Assembly: GCA_022592445.1 (NCBI GenBank)
Contig: JABYQR010000010.1
Location: 62,001 to 126,000 of the forward strand
Length of the DNA: 64,000 nt
Reading direction: 5' to 3'
DNA from: Cytidiella melzeri
Taxonomy: Eukaryota > Basidiomycota > Agaricomycetes > Polyporales > Irpicaceae
Shown here: positions 37,214-48,014 of the stretch, in pieces
Numbering within the stretch: the first letter of the stretch is position 1
Layout of the letters: each line of letters starts with the position of its first letter
The notes under the pieces: model-generated
What the model was told of the DNA's origin: nothing
Databases searched by the model: none
What the model saw: the letters and a program-made list of their open reading frames with translations, nothing else
Position numbers and translations under genes: made by a program

Positions 37214-37482
37214 TGATAGTTGCAGCCTTTCAGTGCGTCGCGAATCTATTTTGGAGGAGGTGTCGAGAGGTAGGCGAACCAGACAGTGCAGATGAGACTG
37301 TAACCGTGCCAAGTGACCTAAGTCGCGAAGCCTGTACGCGTCGCGTCACCGTGACTAAACGCGTTGAAGCGCTAATCTGCCTTTCCTGGAGTATAAGAGG
37401 CAGCAATGTTCTTTGACTCCTGTCATCGTCTCTCGTCTTGCACCCATTGTCAACTCCCTTGTGCTGAGCGAAAGATATAGCG
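37214..37482. promoter_or_regulatory. DPB2 / PHAF1-family divergent promoter with two MCB boxes
   Basis: Two perfect ACGCGT motifs lie 18 bases apart (37336-37341 and 37359-37364). ACGCGT is the MluI cell-cycle box bound by the MBF complex (Mbp1/Swi6; Res/Cdc10), which drives S-phase genes in yeasts, DPB2 included. By position it could act on either gene; the known MBF target is DPB2. Confidence 0.7.
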
Positions 37483-38969
37483 ATGATCCCACAGTTAGAC
37501 ATCGACATAAGGCCAGGTGTGGGTCTAGGTCAGTTCGAGTTAGGTGAGTAATGTGACTGCGAATGATTATGAACATCCTGAGCCCACCTCACACATCTAG
37601 GAATGTCTTTATGGACGGCATTAGACCTCTTGCGTAGAGACTCGCACCTCTTTCCCGAGGTGGACGTGAAATATGATCCAGACTCCGCCACGACACCTGT
37701 GATCCTACACCTACGCCCTCATCTAGATCTCTTGTTCTCGGGACAGCAACAGCGGCTGCACACCATATGCTTGAAGAGACTTAGAGATCCCCACCCACCT
37801 GTGACGCTGAACTATAGGGGAAAGCTTTTGTCTGCGCCACAAGATGTGCTGCAAAGAGTGGGTGTAAGCAAAGCCTTTGGGCCGACATATCCAGGAGAGG
37901 ATCTGATGTACCCAGGCGTGTGGTTCAGCTTCAAGGAGGATGGACAACCAGAGCAGTCCAAATCATCTCCCTCGCATCCTGAGGACAAGACACAGGAAGT
38001 GAAGCGTGTCATTGTCTCTCAGAAGACTGAAAATAACGAGCCGGAGGACGTCCTCTCTGAGGTCCGCGAATCTGAGGCCATGTTGGGCGAGCTTCAGGAG
38101 GCTGCAATCAAGGTGTGAATGAACTTGATTCACTGTGTGCTCTCGCGCGAAACTAATCATGCATCAAGGTGCACGAAGGCGTTGATTTGTACTTCTACGG
38201 GGCAGAGGGTCCCATATGTGTCAGAATAGGCGTAACAACCGCTCAAGACCTGACACTTGACCTAGGCCCTCCATTGCGTGTGCACTACCGCGAAGACGAT
38301 CGAATGACAATACACCAGTCGCGTCGTCAAGAGGACACAGACATAAGCACGGGATGTAGGTCGATTCTGACTATTCCCGTTCTTGTACTCATCGTGCAGA
38401 TTTCTACAACTACTTCCAGCATGGAATTGATTTTCTCATGTCTGGAACTGCTCACACTGTCAAGAAGATGATATTGCACACCAATATCGTAAGTCATCTG
38501 CCCTGTCTGCTGCCTTATACTTATGCCTCCGCAGCCCGGCACCGCCCTGTTTCAGCGATACAAGAGATGTCCCTGGGCGATTCAAGGTCAACCGGAGGAT
38601 GACGAAGATGGTGAGATCTCAAGCTGAGATACACGCATTCTCACAAAAACTCTTCATAGATACCCCACCTCGTAAATGGTTCTATGAACGTGTGAGTGAT
38701 ACCTGGCTGGCTGTAGAACATTGTTGATGTCTCGTCCTTCAGTTTGAGGATATCAGCCACTTTCTTAGCCCTGGAGAGACGCCTCCGACCATGCGACTCG
38801 ACAGGACGATGGAAGAAGACGGGCTGACGCTGCCCAGTCCAGCAACGCGTACGTATCTGACTGGTCTCTCTGCTCCTGACTGACATCAGTCGCAGGTCTC
38901 CTCGGCTTCGACGGAGCGGTACTAGAAGTCACAGATTCGGCACTCGTTGCTGCTGTTACTCTTTTCTAG
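37483..38969 (+). CDS. PHAF1/UPF0183 family protein
   Basis: Member of the UPF0183 family (animal C16orf70/PHAF1), implicated in animals in membrane recruitment at the autophagosome assembly site; the fungal role is unknown. Eight exons (37483-37543, 37601-38112, 38169-38355, 38400-38488, 38535-38610, 38660-38691, 38743-38848, 38896-38969) total 1137 bases, giving 378 residues, with all phases closing. Family hallmarks are the N-terminal GVGLGQFELGMSLW, GVDLYFYGAEGPICVRIG, and YFYNYFQHGIDFLM followed by VKKMILHTNIPG. A charged insert (about 140-190) is probably disordered. Confidence 0.87.
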
Positions 38970-39077
38970 CCAGCTCTGACCAGGTGAAACGAACACGTTC
39001 TGTCCTGCTTATTGCGACAATGTACACTGTATCTTTATACAAGGTGTAACTTTACTAAACACAATTCTATCCATTGA
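38970..39077. other. Short convergent intergenic region
   Basis: 108 bases between two convergent genes; probably holds both poly(A) regions. Confidence 0.4.
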
Positions 39078-40073
39078 TCAGTCATCTCTGAACAACTCTC
39101 GCCACACAGTCCGTAGTTCTTCCAGTGTACCAATGACCGGCACGCTTTGCAGGGCTGGTTGGCCATCTGCCCCGATCTGCTTCGACTTCCCACCCTCCAT
39201 AGTCTCGAGGCCGCGTTCGCAAAAGTGCACGCAATGGCCCCAGCCTAGCTTGAACGCAGCTGCGACGTTATTCCGGCTATCGTCGATGAAATAACATCTC
39301 TTCGGATCTGATACTCCAGCTTTCTTGAGAGCCTATGCAAATTATGAGATATGGTTCAGCAATGACCAGCAGTGCGCACATTTTGATAAAAATCAGGTTC
39401 GGGCTTGCAGGAGAAATATGGCTGAGCATAGTCGCAGAATATTAGGCCGTCTATTAGGTCTTCGACGCCGAGGATATGAAGCACCCTTGTTGCGTGCTAT
39501 AAAACACCAGTAGATTAGAACAGGAAATGCATCAAGCTGACAGAGCTTACAGTGCGATAGGCGTTGGTCAACGCCCATACGCGGGCTTTGCTACGATCGA
39601 TGTCCTGGAGCAGCTTACGCAAACCGGGGTCAGGCTTGATCATGTCTTCGAGAGGAAGTGAGCCGTCGCATTTTCTGTCAAAATCCAAAGGATCTACATA
39701 TGCGCATTAGAAAGGGCTACAACAAATATAGGCCCATGCATTCTCACCTATTTCATGATGCCTTACCAATCCGCGCAACGCTAAGCCGTACTCTGTGTAG
39801 TACTTGTGATGTAGCTCTGAAGCCCGCTCCTCATCCAAGCCGAGCGTCACAAAGTAAGCTGTCTCTGGATGAGCGCACTGTATATGCCTTCTCGTAGGAC
39901 GTATTACCATGAATACGTTCGCCCATGGCTTGCGAGATTTTCGAGCTAGCGGAGTACAGAGTGTTGTCTACATCTAAGAATATGACTGCGCGGTCGTCAT
40001 CTGGGTTCGCAGTATTGAGTGCAGCGAAAGAAGACAGCAGTGTTAGCGCACCTGATGATATTTCCGTGGCCAT
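39078..40073 (-). CDS. SDT1: HAD-family pyrimidine 5'-nucleotidase (Sdt1/Phm8 type)
   Basis: Dephosphorylates pyrimidine nucleoside monophosphates in the cytosol. Five exons (40073-39908, 39858-39748, 39693-39551, 39496-39380, 39332-39078) total 792 bases, giving 263 residues. HAD motif I is VIFLDVDNTLYSAS (nucleophile in DVDNT). Motif II is WALTNAYRTHATRVL and the C-terminal motif is YFIDDSRNNVAAAFKLGWG. The helical cap carries YYTEYGLALRGLV, a strong match to the Sdt1 group. Divergent from RPL6 across 410 bases. Sdt1 and Phm8 cannot be separated from sequence alone. Confidence 0.88.
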
Positions 40074-40483
40074 GTATCCGATGAATCGATGGAGCTGAAC
40101 GTACCTGGGGTAAATAGTAGCTATAGAGCACTGAGAGAACTCACGCTGTGCAGTGCGCACTCAATGTCTGAGCCCGGGCCGATGCACGCTACCAGTCACA
40201 TTGCGTCACATATCACAGCGTCACGCTTAACCCGCGGTACGTGCCCGAAGTCGGTCAATACATCCAGCAACCCTCAAGATCAACACGGTGAGCTCATTTC
40301 TGGCTTCTATGGGTGCGGAATGTATGCTGGTAGGACATAGGATGCTGTTGTAGACTGGAAGGAGCTGTTCATGAAGAGCTTGAGGATGGATGTGGATGTT
40401 ACATGTTGGATGATGCATGCGCCCTCACCCACACTAAGTGAGACTTGCACTCTCCCCTCTTACTGACATATCCATACACTTAG

Positions 40484-41198
40484 ATGGCACGTAGCCTTGC
40501 GGTCGCTCGCCGCAGCCTTAAGAAGTCAGAAACGCTCTCTGACCCCGCATTGACGAAGGAGAAGGAGGTGAAGGGAGAGAAGAATGGCTCAAAGCGTATC
40601 GTGCCAGTGCAGAAGGCATCTCGCTTTTACCCCGCAGAGGATGTCCCCAAGCCCAAGAAGAGCCGTAAATCACCCAAACCCACCTCCCTCCGTTCATCCA
40701 TTACCCCCGGCACCGTTCTCATCCTCCTTGCAGGCCGTTTCCGCGGCAAGCGAGTTGTCTTCCTGAAGCAACTCTCCAGTGGATTGCTCTTGGTTACTGG
40801 CCCATATAAGATTAACGGAGTTCCTCTTCGACGGGTCAATCAAGCCTACGTTATCGCAACGTCCACAAAGGTCGACCTTGGCGACCACACGGTATGTCAT
40901 TTTGAATTCATGAGCAGCGAACGCTCTCTCATGAACACATACGAAGATTGACGAGAAGTTTGATGACTCATACTTCGTGAAGACTGGCTCCAAAGGCAAG
41001 AGCTCAGCGGAGGAGGAGTTCTTTGCTGACGGCAAGCCAAAGGAGAAGGAGGCATTCCCCGAATCCAAGGCTGCTGACCAAAAGTCCATCGACGCTGCTA
41101 TCATCGCAACAGTCAAGAAGACCGAGTACCTCTCCAAGTACCTTGGCGCAAGCTGGGGCTTGTCGAAGGGCCAGTTCCCTCACCAGCTTGCTTTCTGA
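40484..41198 (+). CDS. RPL6: 60S ribosomal protein L6 (eL6)
   Basis: Structural protein of the large cytosolic subunit. Two exons (40484-40891 and 40947-41198) total 660 bases, giving 219 residues. The KOW-like segment [22 protein letters not shown] and [22 protein letters not shown] are diagnostic. The second exon holds YFVKTGSK, an acidic/lysine stretch and the conserved C-terminus [21 protein letters not shown]. The N-terminus is lysine-rich, as usual. A pyrimidine-rich leader precedes the start. Confidence 0.95.
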
Positions 41199-41646
41199 GA
41201 GAACAACCGGTACTTTGGAGTGGGCGAGGAGACTTGGGTGGTTTTCCTATGATACATGATATGCCTGTAGCACCCCACATGATATTTCCAGACGCAATTC
41301 AAGATGCTACGTTTGCGCAGGTGTATACATAGCCCTCCGCTTGACTGAATTCTTCACATGACCTGGTGTACGGTGAATGTACTCCGATTTCTGCTCGGAG
41401 AGCAAGTATGGTCCCTGAAATCTTGTACGCGTTAGGATTTATATTCACTTTTTTCTCACATCCCATTCGTTAACTACGATAGACTAGTGCTTAGCAGATG
41501 CCATTAAATCTTCCAACTAGGGTGTATTTAATGATTGCCATTGAATACCAATATCACATGTTGGATATTGAATAATAATGTATTTAATAGTATTGATATT
41601 GGTTAGTATTGGTATTTATTGGTATGTAATGGTAATTAATGATATA
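41199..41646. repeat. RPL6 3' flank with an AT-rich imperfect foldback
   Basis: After the RPL6 3' end the sequence turns AT-rich. The stretch 41522-41555 and the stretch 41600-41640 are imperfect inverted copies (about 17 of 21 matches around ATACCAATA/TATTGGTAT), with several further TATTGGTA units between. It could be a small foldback or simple-sequence expansion. It ends exactly where the MITE begins. Confidence 0.4.
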
Positions 41647-42512
41647 CTGTTGTAGAACCCCTTTTGCAAACGGGTACGCTGTTGCAAATCAGCCTCCAGC
41701 CTCAATCACACCTTGTTTTTTGTACCGGTAAAAGATGTATTATATAGAATGTTCCTCAACCAATATGTACATGTACTTTTTGTAATATTCGAGGGAGGGA
41801 TGCAGGCTACCGAGTGTTACCGGTGTGTTTTAGGCCGTCTTGTGCACGCATATCTGACCATATCTGACAAGATCCCATAGATCCCAGCGAGCGGTGAGCA
41901 CAAAAACCTGGAATCTACCTCGCCTACACCACCGCTTCATGTCCATAAGCTTCAACTTATTGTCAGCAATGCGAGTGAGCTTGGGAGGGGAAAATTCTGA
42001 ATTGTCGTGACAAAAGGCGCAAGCAGAGTGACAAGGGATTCAAACTCCGATCAGTGTAATATACATGGCGACCAATGACGCAGACTCGACTGTGCTTGTG
42101 AAATAATAGCCACTCTTTTTATTTGTATATAAATTCACTCCTTTGCTGTACATACTCGTATAATTGTTTTAGCTACGTTCGTCTCTCACGCGATGTAAAT
42201 GTAGCTTCGTCTACTTCGACTCAACCTCTGTACTCGTGACAAGCCGAGCGGTGATTGAACTTGCCGTGTGACAATAGCATCAATTTGTGACACAAAACGG
42301 GTACACTTTTGCAAAACCTGACTCTCGACGACGGCAACGTTCCGCTCGTCGTATTACACAATTTCTCATGCTTCAAACCTCCGGAGATCATACATGAGAT
42401 GGTCTTCTAGGAAATAGAGAAAAAATCGTAATTTTTGGGCCAACACTCATGTGCGCACACATTTTTCAATTCGCTCGATGCAAATAAATTTGCAAAGCTG
42501 GTTCTACAACAG
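41647..42512. mobile_element. Non-autonomous DNA transposon (MITE), 866 bp, TA target duplication
   Basis: Ends are inverted repeats: CTGTTGTAGAACC then CCCTTTTGCAAA on the left, and the reverse complement CTGTTGTAGAACC then AGCTTTGCAAA on the right, about 21 of 24 identical. Each end is flanked by TA (41645-41646, 42513-42514), the target duplication of the Tc1/mariner and some other superfamilies. A subterminal GGGTAC-plus-TTGCAAA unit recurs at 41666-41690 and 42298-42316. There is no coding sequence of note, so the element must rely on a transposase elsewhere. Confidence 0.7.
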
Positions 42513-43421
42513 TAGTCAGTGTTTGGGTGATTCAAGTTCAAGTCCTTGCTCACCTAAGTTTCTGATTGTCTTGCATTCACAGCTAACACCTTATACATTG
42601 TAAGATGAACTCATGAAGACAGTCGGATGGTATGCATGACTATTAGTATACATGTACACTCTAAGTAGCATCACCGTATATGTTACCACCACTTCATTGG
42701 AGCTTGGCCTGTTATGTTGTCTTGCAACTGGACAGTGCTACTACATAGACTTTAACAAAGTGGTACATACACACAGGTGGCCACAGCTGCAGTCAATGAC
42801 ATTTACTTGCTCCAGATAGACACACCATTGAGATACTCAATACTCGCTCAATCTGTAATCACTCCTTTGAGATGACAGTCTTTGATGCCTTCCTGGCCCC
42901 ATAGAAAGCAGGCTGTACAAGTAGAGAAAACAAAGATCAACTAAAATAGTTGCAACACTATGAAACATTTATGAATCCATGAGCAGTACAAAAAAGAGGC
43001 AGTACAAATGATTATGGTAGCTTCACAACATGAAAACTTGTATATGGATGCATGAGCAGTGCAAAACATAGGTAACAGTTTTTATAAGTGGAGAGACAAA
43101 GTGTTGAATATTCTTATGATCACTTGACACATGTGACGGCATCTGTATACTAGTTTATCTCATTTCCTTACAATTTCTCATCTCAATTCTTCCATTGTCC
43201 CCTAACTCTCAGACAGTATATATGGAATGCCTTTGTATCAAAGCACCTCAGAGGTTTTGACCATCTTCTGAGGTGTAGAGTTTTTCTACTCTGTACTTGT
43301 ATTTAACTCACTCTGTGTACAGTATTGACACTACATGTCACTAGGTAAATAACAAAGTCATTTTAACCATCTTCTGAGGTAATTGACACTACATGTCACT
43401 AGGTCCAGTATTGTAGGACAT
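42513..43421. other. Non-coding, repeat-bearing stretch
   Basis: Low-GC sequence without recognisable genes. The 20-mer GACACTACATGTCACTAGGT occurs at about 43327-43346 and again at about 43385-43404. An ACCATCTTCTGAGGT unit occurs at about 43260 and about 43366. These direct repeats lead into the hairpin pair. The region is probably decayed mobile DNA. Confidence 0.5.
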
Positions 43422-43478
43422 CAGAGCCAGTTCTTACAAGGATTTTTTCACACAGGGCACTTGCAAGAACTGGCTCTG
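43422..43478. repeat. Hairpin A (19-bp arms, 19-base loop)
   Basis: Arms 43422-43440 and 43460-43478 are inverted copies with one mismatch (CAGAGCCAGTTCTT on the left end). The loop (43441-43459) is GATTTTTTCACACAGGGCA. The inner stem base is CAAG/CTTG. It abuts hairpin B with no gap. Confidence 0.9.
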
Positions 43479-43677
43479 TTTGTTGTCAGACAAACAACAA
43501 GTGATTGTGGAATCCGAGAGGGTAGTCAGAGCCTCTCTGGGCTCATAACCTCAAGAAGTCCTCACAAGGATTTTTTTACACAGGGCACTTGCGAGGACTT
43601 CTTGAGGTTATGAGCCCAGAGAGGCTCTGACTACCCTCTCGGATTTCACAATCACTTGTTGTTTGTCTGACAACAAA
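43479..43677. repeat. Hairpin B (90-bp arms, 19-base loop shared with hairpin A)
   Basis: Arms 43479-43568 and 43588-43677 are inverted copies, equal in length, with two mismatches in 90. The loop (43569-43587) differs from that of hairpin A by one base, and the same CAAG/CTTG base closes it. The arm sequences of A and B are otherwise unrelated. Confidence 0.92.
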
Positions 43678-44219
43678 GCTGCGGTGCACTACTCACTTTG
43701 TCCAAAGGATTCGCAGTCCCTGCACACGGCTGCGGACAGTCCCAATCGGGCACCTCTCAAGTCCCAAACTCCCACACTCAGGCCCCGGCAGTCGCCGGGC
43801 GCCTATTGCACGTGAGATGCTGACATAAACTGTACAGGACCCCAGATTCTGTTTGCGGAAGCAAAACACCACAACGGCCAAGACGCCAGATTGGGCTGGG
43901 GCACACCCACACGCGCGTCCACCGTTGGTGCCATCAATTGTCCCTCTCTCTGCTCCGTCATGCAGCCCGGCAACATTGGCTAACATGCCCATGCATGGCA
44001 TTAAAACAGTAGGCATCTATTATAGCAGCACTATGTACACTAACCGGTCTGGTTTGCAGGGAAACAATCAGGCTCTCTCGAGAAGATCTGGCTGCAAGAC
44101 GACGCAAAGGTAGTGTATCTACACGGGCACGGAGTGTGAATTAGCAGGATAACTAGGCTTTGATGGTGAGTGATGGGGTTTTCACTGTTTGGGCATGCAC
44201 TGAGACAGTTCACTTTGAG
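43678..44219. other. Non-coding; left boundary region of the Crypton-like unit
   Basis: No conserved reading frame was seen. The left end of the Crypton-like unit should fall here or in the hairpin region, but I found no diagnostic terminal sequence. Confidence 0.4.
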
Positions 44220-45166
44220 TCAGGCACTCGCGAATGGCTGCATGTTGTACCAGTTGAGTGCAACGACAGCATCCCGAGCAAGAAGGTCTTGCCATGCACT
44301 TGCATTCTTCTCATTCTTCATTGCGAGGTACACGCGACTGCCTTTCTTGTACTCAAACACCCCGTTGGCATCTGAACGCCCCAGGTTTCCACCAAAATAT
44401 GCCCTTGCGTCTTGGGCGTCCCTCACATTTCTGGCTATCCGGGCAGCCTTGAGCAGCGCAAGGATTGCCTGGTACTTCATTGGACTGCTGTCCGTGCCTG
44501 TGTACTTCGCCCAGAATGCGGATTCAGAGCCGAGATGCTCCATCTCCTCAACAATGTACTGATACAGTGAGTGAATCAGTCACCATGTTGTGCATATCTG
44601 ATAGGACTCAAGAACGCACCTTCCAATTAGCCCACTCAGCGCGAGCATTGGCCCACTGACTGGACTGCGCAACCCCAGCCCCTCGCACCTTATATAGCCT
44701 ATCCCAGTGTTTCACTGGTACACCGTGCCCATTCAACATGACCAGGTTTGACTTGTTCCAGTGGTGGAATAAATCTGGGATGCGCTGCAAGAAGTGGACA
44801 CTAGGTAGGTTGCAAATTGGTACGCCCTTGTCAAACGTGATAGCAGAACCGTCAATACTGAAAACACCGCGATGCTTCTCAGGAATGTGCTCAGCTGGCA
44901 CGGCGACAGCTTGTACAACGCTGGCCTGCATAGGAGGCTCGACATGGAATGCACTGCTCGGTAACAGTGTTGCCGCTACTGCAGTGCTGTACTCTCAACA
45001 GCTGATACGGAAGGAGCTGCACTGATCACTGGCACGGCCGCACTGTGATGGGCCAGTGTCTTGACAGTCATGTTGACATCTTGCACACAGTCCTCAATGC
45101 GCCTTAACACAGCTCTCTGAAACAGACATGAGTACAGCAGTCCTGTTGTTTTGTAGAGTATGCTCT

Positions 45167-45890
45167 GTCACAGATTTTCAATGTTTCTACAAGACTTGCC
45201 TTACCAGGCAACGGTATTATTGGGAATATTTAAGCGCTTGTCAAGCGCTTATCCAGCGCTTATCCGGCATTTATTTAGGCGCTTATCCAGCGCTTATCTG
45301 GCGCTTATCAGGCGCCTATTCCAGCGCTTATTCTCAGTGCCTATCAATTGATGCGCTGATGCGCTTCCTGTCTCTGATGCGCTGATGCGCTCCTTTCCTT
45401 ATATGTGTATCACATGATAAAACTCTCTGGAACCTTGTGGAACTTGCTGGAACTATGATGTCATAGTATAGAACATTCCATTAGATGATGTCATAGTTCA
45501 GAGAACCTTCTGGAAAAGTCTAGCCTTGTCTTAGAACAAGCTAGAACAAGTCTAGCCTTGGAGCTGGGTCATGGGGTCAGGTCATGGGGACAATTGCTAT
45601 TGGTTGATTATTGAAGTGGCACCACTAGGGCATAGGGCATGCTTAGTAAGGTAGATTACTTCACTTACTCATGTAGGTATTAGGGGTCTTAGGATAGTAC
45701 CTGGGGTCCTCCCCTTCATGTATATATAGAGGCACTCCTGAGGGTATATCCCCTCAGTCTTATCCACTCTGTTGATAAAGGACTACCTTGTACTCTCCAG
45801 TACTTCGCTCACCACACCTCTTACTCTCTATATCTCTATCTCCCCCTCAAGTTAACCACTTATCTGGTGAGTGTAACCTTAACTGTTACA
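45167..45890. mobile_element. Solo LTR, 724 bp, inside an intron of the SAP gene
   Basis: Starts TGTCACAG and ends CTGTTACA, which are inverted LTR tips. It is flanked by exact 5-bp duplications TGCTC (45162-45166 and 45891-45895). An internal TATATATAG (about 45721) and the pyrimidine-rich sequence after it look like an LTR promoter. Removing it plus one TGCTC restores a minus-strand intron running from a GTGAGC donor to a TTTCAG acceptor. Confidence 0.85.
45232..45340. repeat. Degenerate AGCGCTTATCC tandem array
   Basis: About nine imperfect 10-13-base units built on AGCGCTTATCC, with variants such as GGCGCTTATC and AGCGCTTATT, inside the solo LTR near its 5' end. Such U3 repeats often act as enhancer units in LTRs. 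Confidence 0.7.
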
Positions 45891-46609
45891 TGCTCACGGT
45901 GTGATACCGCGCATCATCCTTGTCCGCTGTTACTGGCTGCAATGCGCTATTCATGTTCGAACTACTTCCATGAACTGCTCGTATGAGATCTACTGCCTGT
46001 GTAAAGTATGTCACCATCAGTGGTGACAATGAGGATACCATACTCACCCATTCATTGATGTACTTGATGCAACTCTCCGATAGTGGACAAACAGGCCGCG
46101 ACTGGTTGCCTTTCTTTGGCAGGTGGGTTGTTGGAGCATCTTTGTTTCCGAACATGTTGACAATGCACTTCTCAGTTGAACTGGCCGCATGTGTCCCGTG
46201 ACATACCCTCATTGTCTTTTCACCCGAGACTGATATGCACTAGAGGTGACTCAATTATGCAGCACTACTGACCACGTACATGAAAAGTGCACCTGAACCA
46301 CTCATCTGGGTTTTCCGCAAATGCCTGCAGGCGGCCAAGGAGAGCTGACTGGTTTCCAGAGATATGTAAATTGTATTGTTTGAGCTCATCCTGTAGGTTC
46401 TTTTGTGTTGTCTTCTCGGTGCTATGCTCATATGAGTACTCATGTAAACCAGTAGGTACTTCTTGAGGTGCTCACATCACCAGCTCACTTGTCGGGATCT
46501 CTTCAACTTTGGCACCTTCCGGCAGGGGTTTTCCAATGTCAGGAAGTAGAAGAGTAATTACTTCTGTACCTGAGAGCCATGGTGTAACTTGATTATCATG
46601 TTTTGGCAT

Positions 46610-46798
46610 ATTGTACAAGTGTGAGGTGGTGGGATGTAGCAACCAGCGGGAGGCCCCTTTCGGAACTCTCGATCAGTCCAACCTCGGAGCTATTGTAGGT
46701 AAGCGAGGGGGGCTGTTGCACACCCTGTCTTCTGCTTGCCACCTCACACACATTGCTACCCTTCTCAACACCTCACACACATTGCTATTCTTCTCAAC
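46610..46798. promoter_or_regulatory. Divergent SAP-gene / recombinase promoter with a 29-bp tandem repeat
   Basis: The 189 bases between the two start codons end in two tandem 29-base units (46740-46768 and 46769-46797), each starting CACCTCACACACATTGCTA and differing at two positions. The recombinase ATG (46799) follows immediately. Confidence 0.7.
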
Positions 46799-48014
46799 AT
46801 GTCTGTGGCAAACATAGTGGTTGATGTTGCTAGTTTTGATGCCAGAGTTGTGGAGGAAGATCAGGCAGAGGAGATTGAGACCTTTATAGGTGGACATAGA
46901 GAAGATGAATTCCTCGCATCATCACAGCAGCATGGGCAAGTTGGCAGCCTTCTTGCAGGACATTCCAACTCCGGCTTAGATGGAAAGATTGCCACAATGA
47001 GTGCGACACTCAAGAAAGCTGCAGGGTAGGTAATTGTTGATTCAACACGCCTAGATTATCAGTGGTACATTGAGTTTTTCTCATCACATTGTTAAGGCTG
47101 ACTCAGACTTGTGTCATGGATGGCCTGACTAGCCCTTAATTTTCGCAATTTACCTCTTGTTTTTATCTGTAAAACTCCGGGCTGTAACCCAGTTACAACC
47201 TTCTCTGTACAAACTCCTTTGCATGTCTATTAAGCGCCCATATCACGTGGCTTAGATGCTCCACACGGTCACGTTACTTGCTACTACGTCACACTGGCAT
47301 GTGACTTAGCTTAAGTAAGACCACATGGCTACAAACACATGGCTCAGCCCATAGCTAGGGTTTGATGTCATAGATACCGTTCACATGGGCTCCTTATTGT
47401 TCTTTCCCTATTGTTCTCTTTATGGAAGGATGTTCTCACAGGTGTGGGAATGGAATACAATAGTTGGTCTCCTTTTAGATAGATTCTCTCACGAGTAGAG
47501 TTCTTGGCAAGGTCTAGGCAATAGCTATTGTTCTCCTTTAATTAGTTCTTTTGTTCTTCGTTCACACGGCTTCTTGCAAAGCCTGCCCTCAACATGGTCT
47601 GTGCGCAGGTCCCTGAAGTCTATATAAGCAGCTACATGTACGCTCCTAGCCCCCATCTCGACCTCTTGGTCTTTACTGGGCTAGGTAAGCAAACCCCTCC
47701 TGTACTACATAGCTAGTAGTACCCAATACTAACTTGGTCTTTACTGGGCTAGCAACTTGAACAAAGTCTGATAGCTGGTGAAAGCATTGTGCTCTACGCC
47801 TGCCACCACCTCGTTGTCATTTTCCACTTCGTGTCCCTGTTTGTCACGTCGAGCCCCGTCTCCGTGTCATTAGGTCGAGATCGTTGTGAAACCCTGGGTT
47901 CCCCCATTCCCACCGTTTAAAAAAGTTTATTCCTGTTTGACGAGTACGTCTCCGGTCTCTTCATACCGTTGAGCTACTACTTATGTCGCCCGTTTCTACC
48001 CCCTGCGTTGTTCA

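Larger units (their letters stand above)
44220..46609 (-). pseudogene. SAP-domain gene of a Crypton-like element, broken
   Basis: Minus-strand gene head to head with the tyrosine recombinase. It starts at ATG 46609 (MPKHDNQVTPWLSGTEVITLL). A SAP DNA-binding motif follows at about 46430-46310 (KNLQDELKQYNLHISGNQSA, then LLGRLQAF), then an exon with CLSESCIKY-like sequence near 46100. After the solo LTR the gene continues with RAVLRRIEDCVQDVNMTVKT (about 45120-45060). The 3' part is in two exons split at 44620/44558, containing FSIDGSAITFDKGVPICNLP and FWAKYTGTDSSPMKYQAILA, and it ends at 44220. Breaks: a one-base frameshift with a stop near 44990, and a suspect 25-base gap instead of an intron near 46460. 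I take the protein for a DNA-binding partner encoded by the element; the family function is unknown. Confidence 0.6.

Noticed and set aside
42525..42575. tRNA-like 3' half (AGTTCAAGTCC next to the MITE)
   Set aside because: No matching 5' half or acceptor stem could be found in the 80 bases upstream.
43693..44113. Overlapping frames of 86-107 codons left of the SAP gene
   Set aside because: Composition is biased (Cys/Gly/Ala-rich on both strands) and no conserved segment was found.
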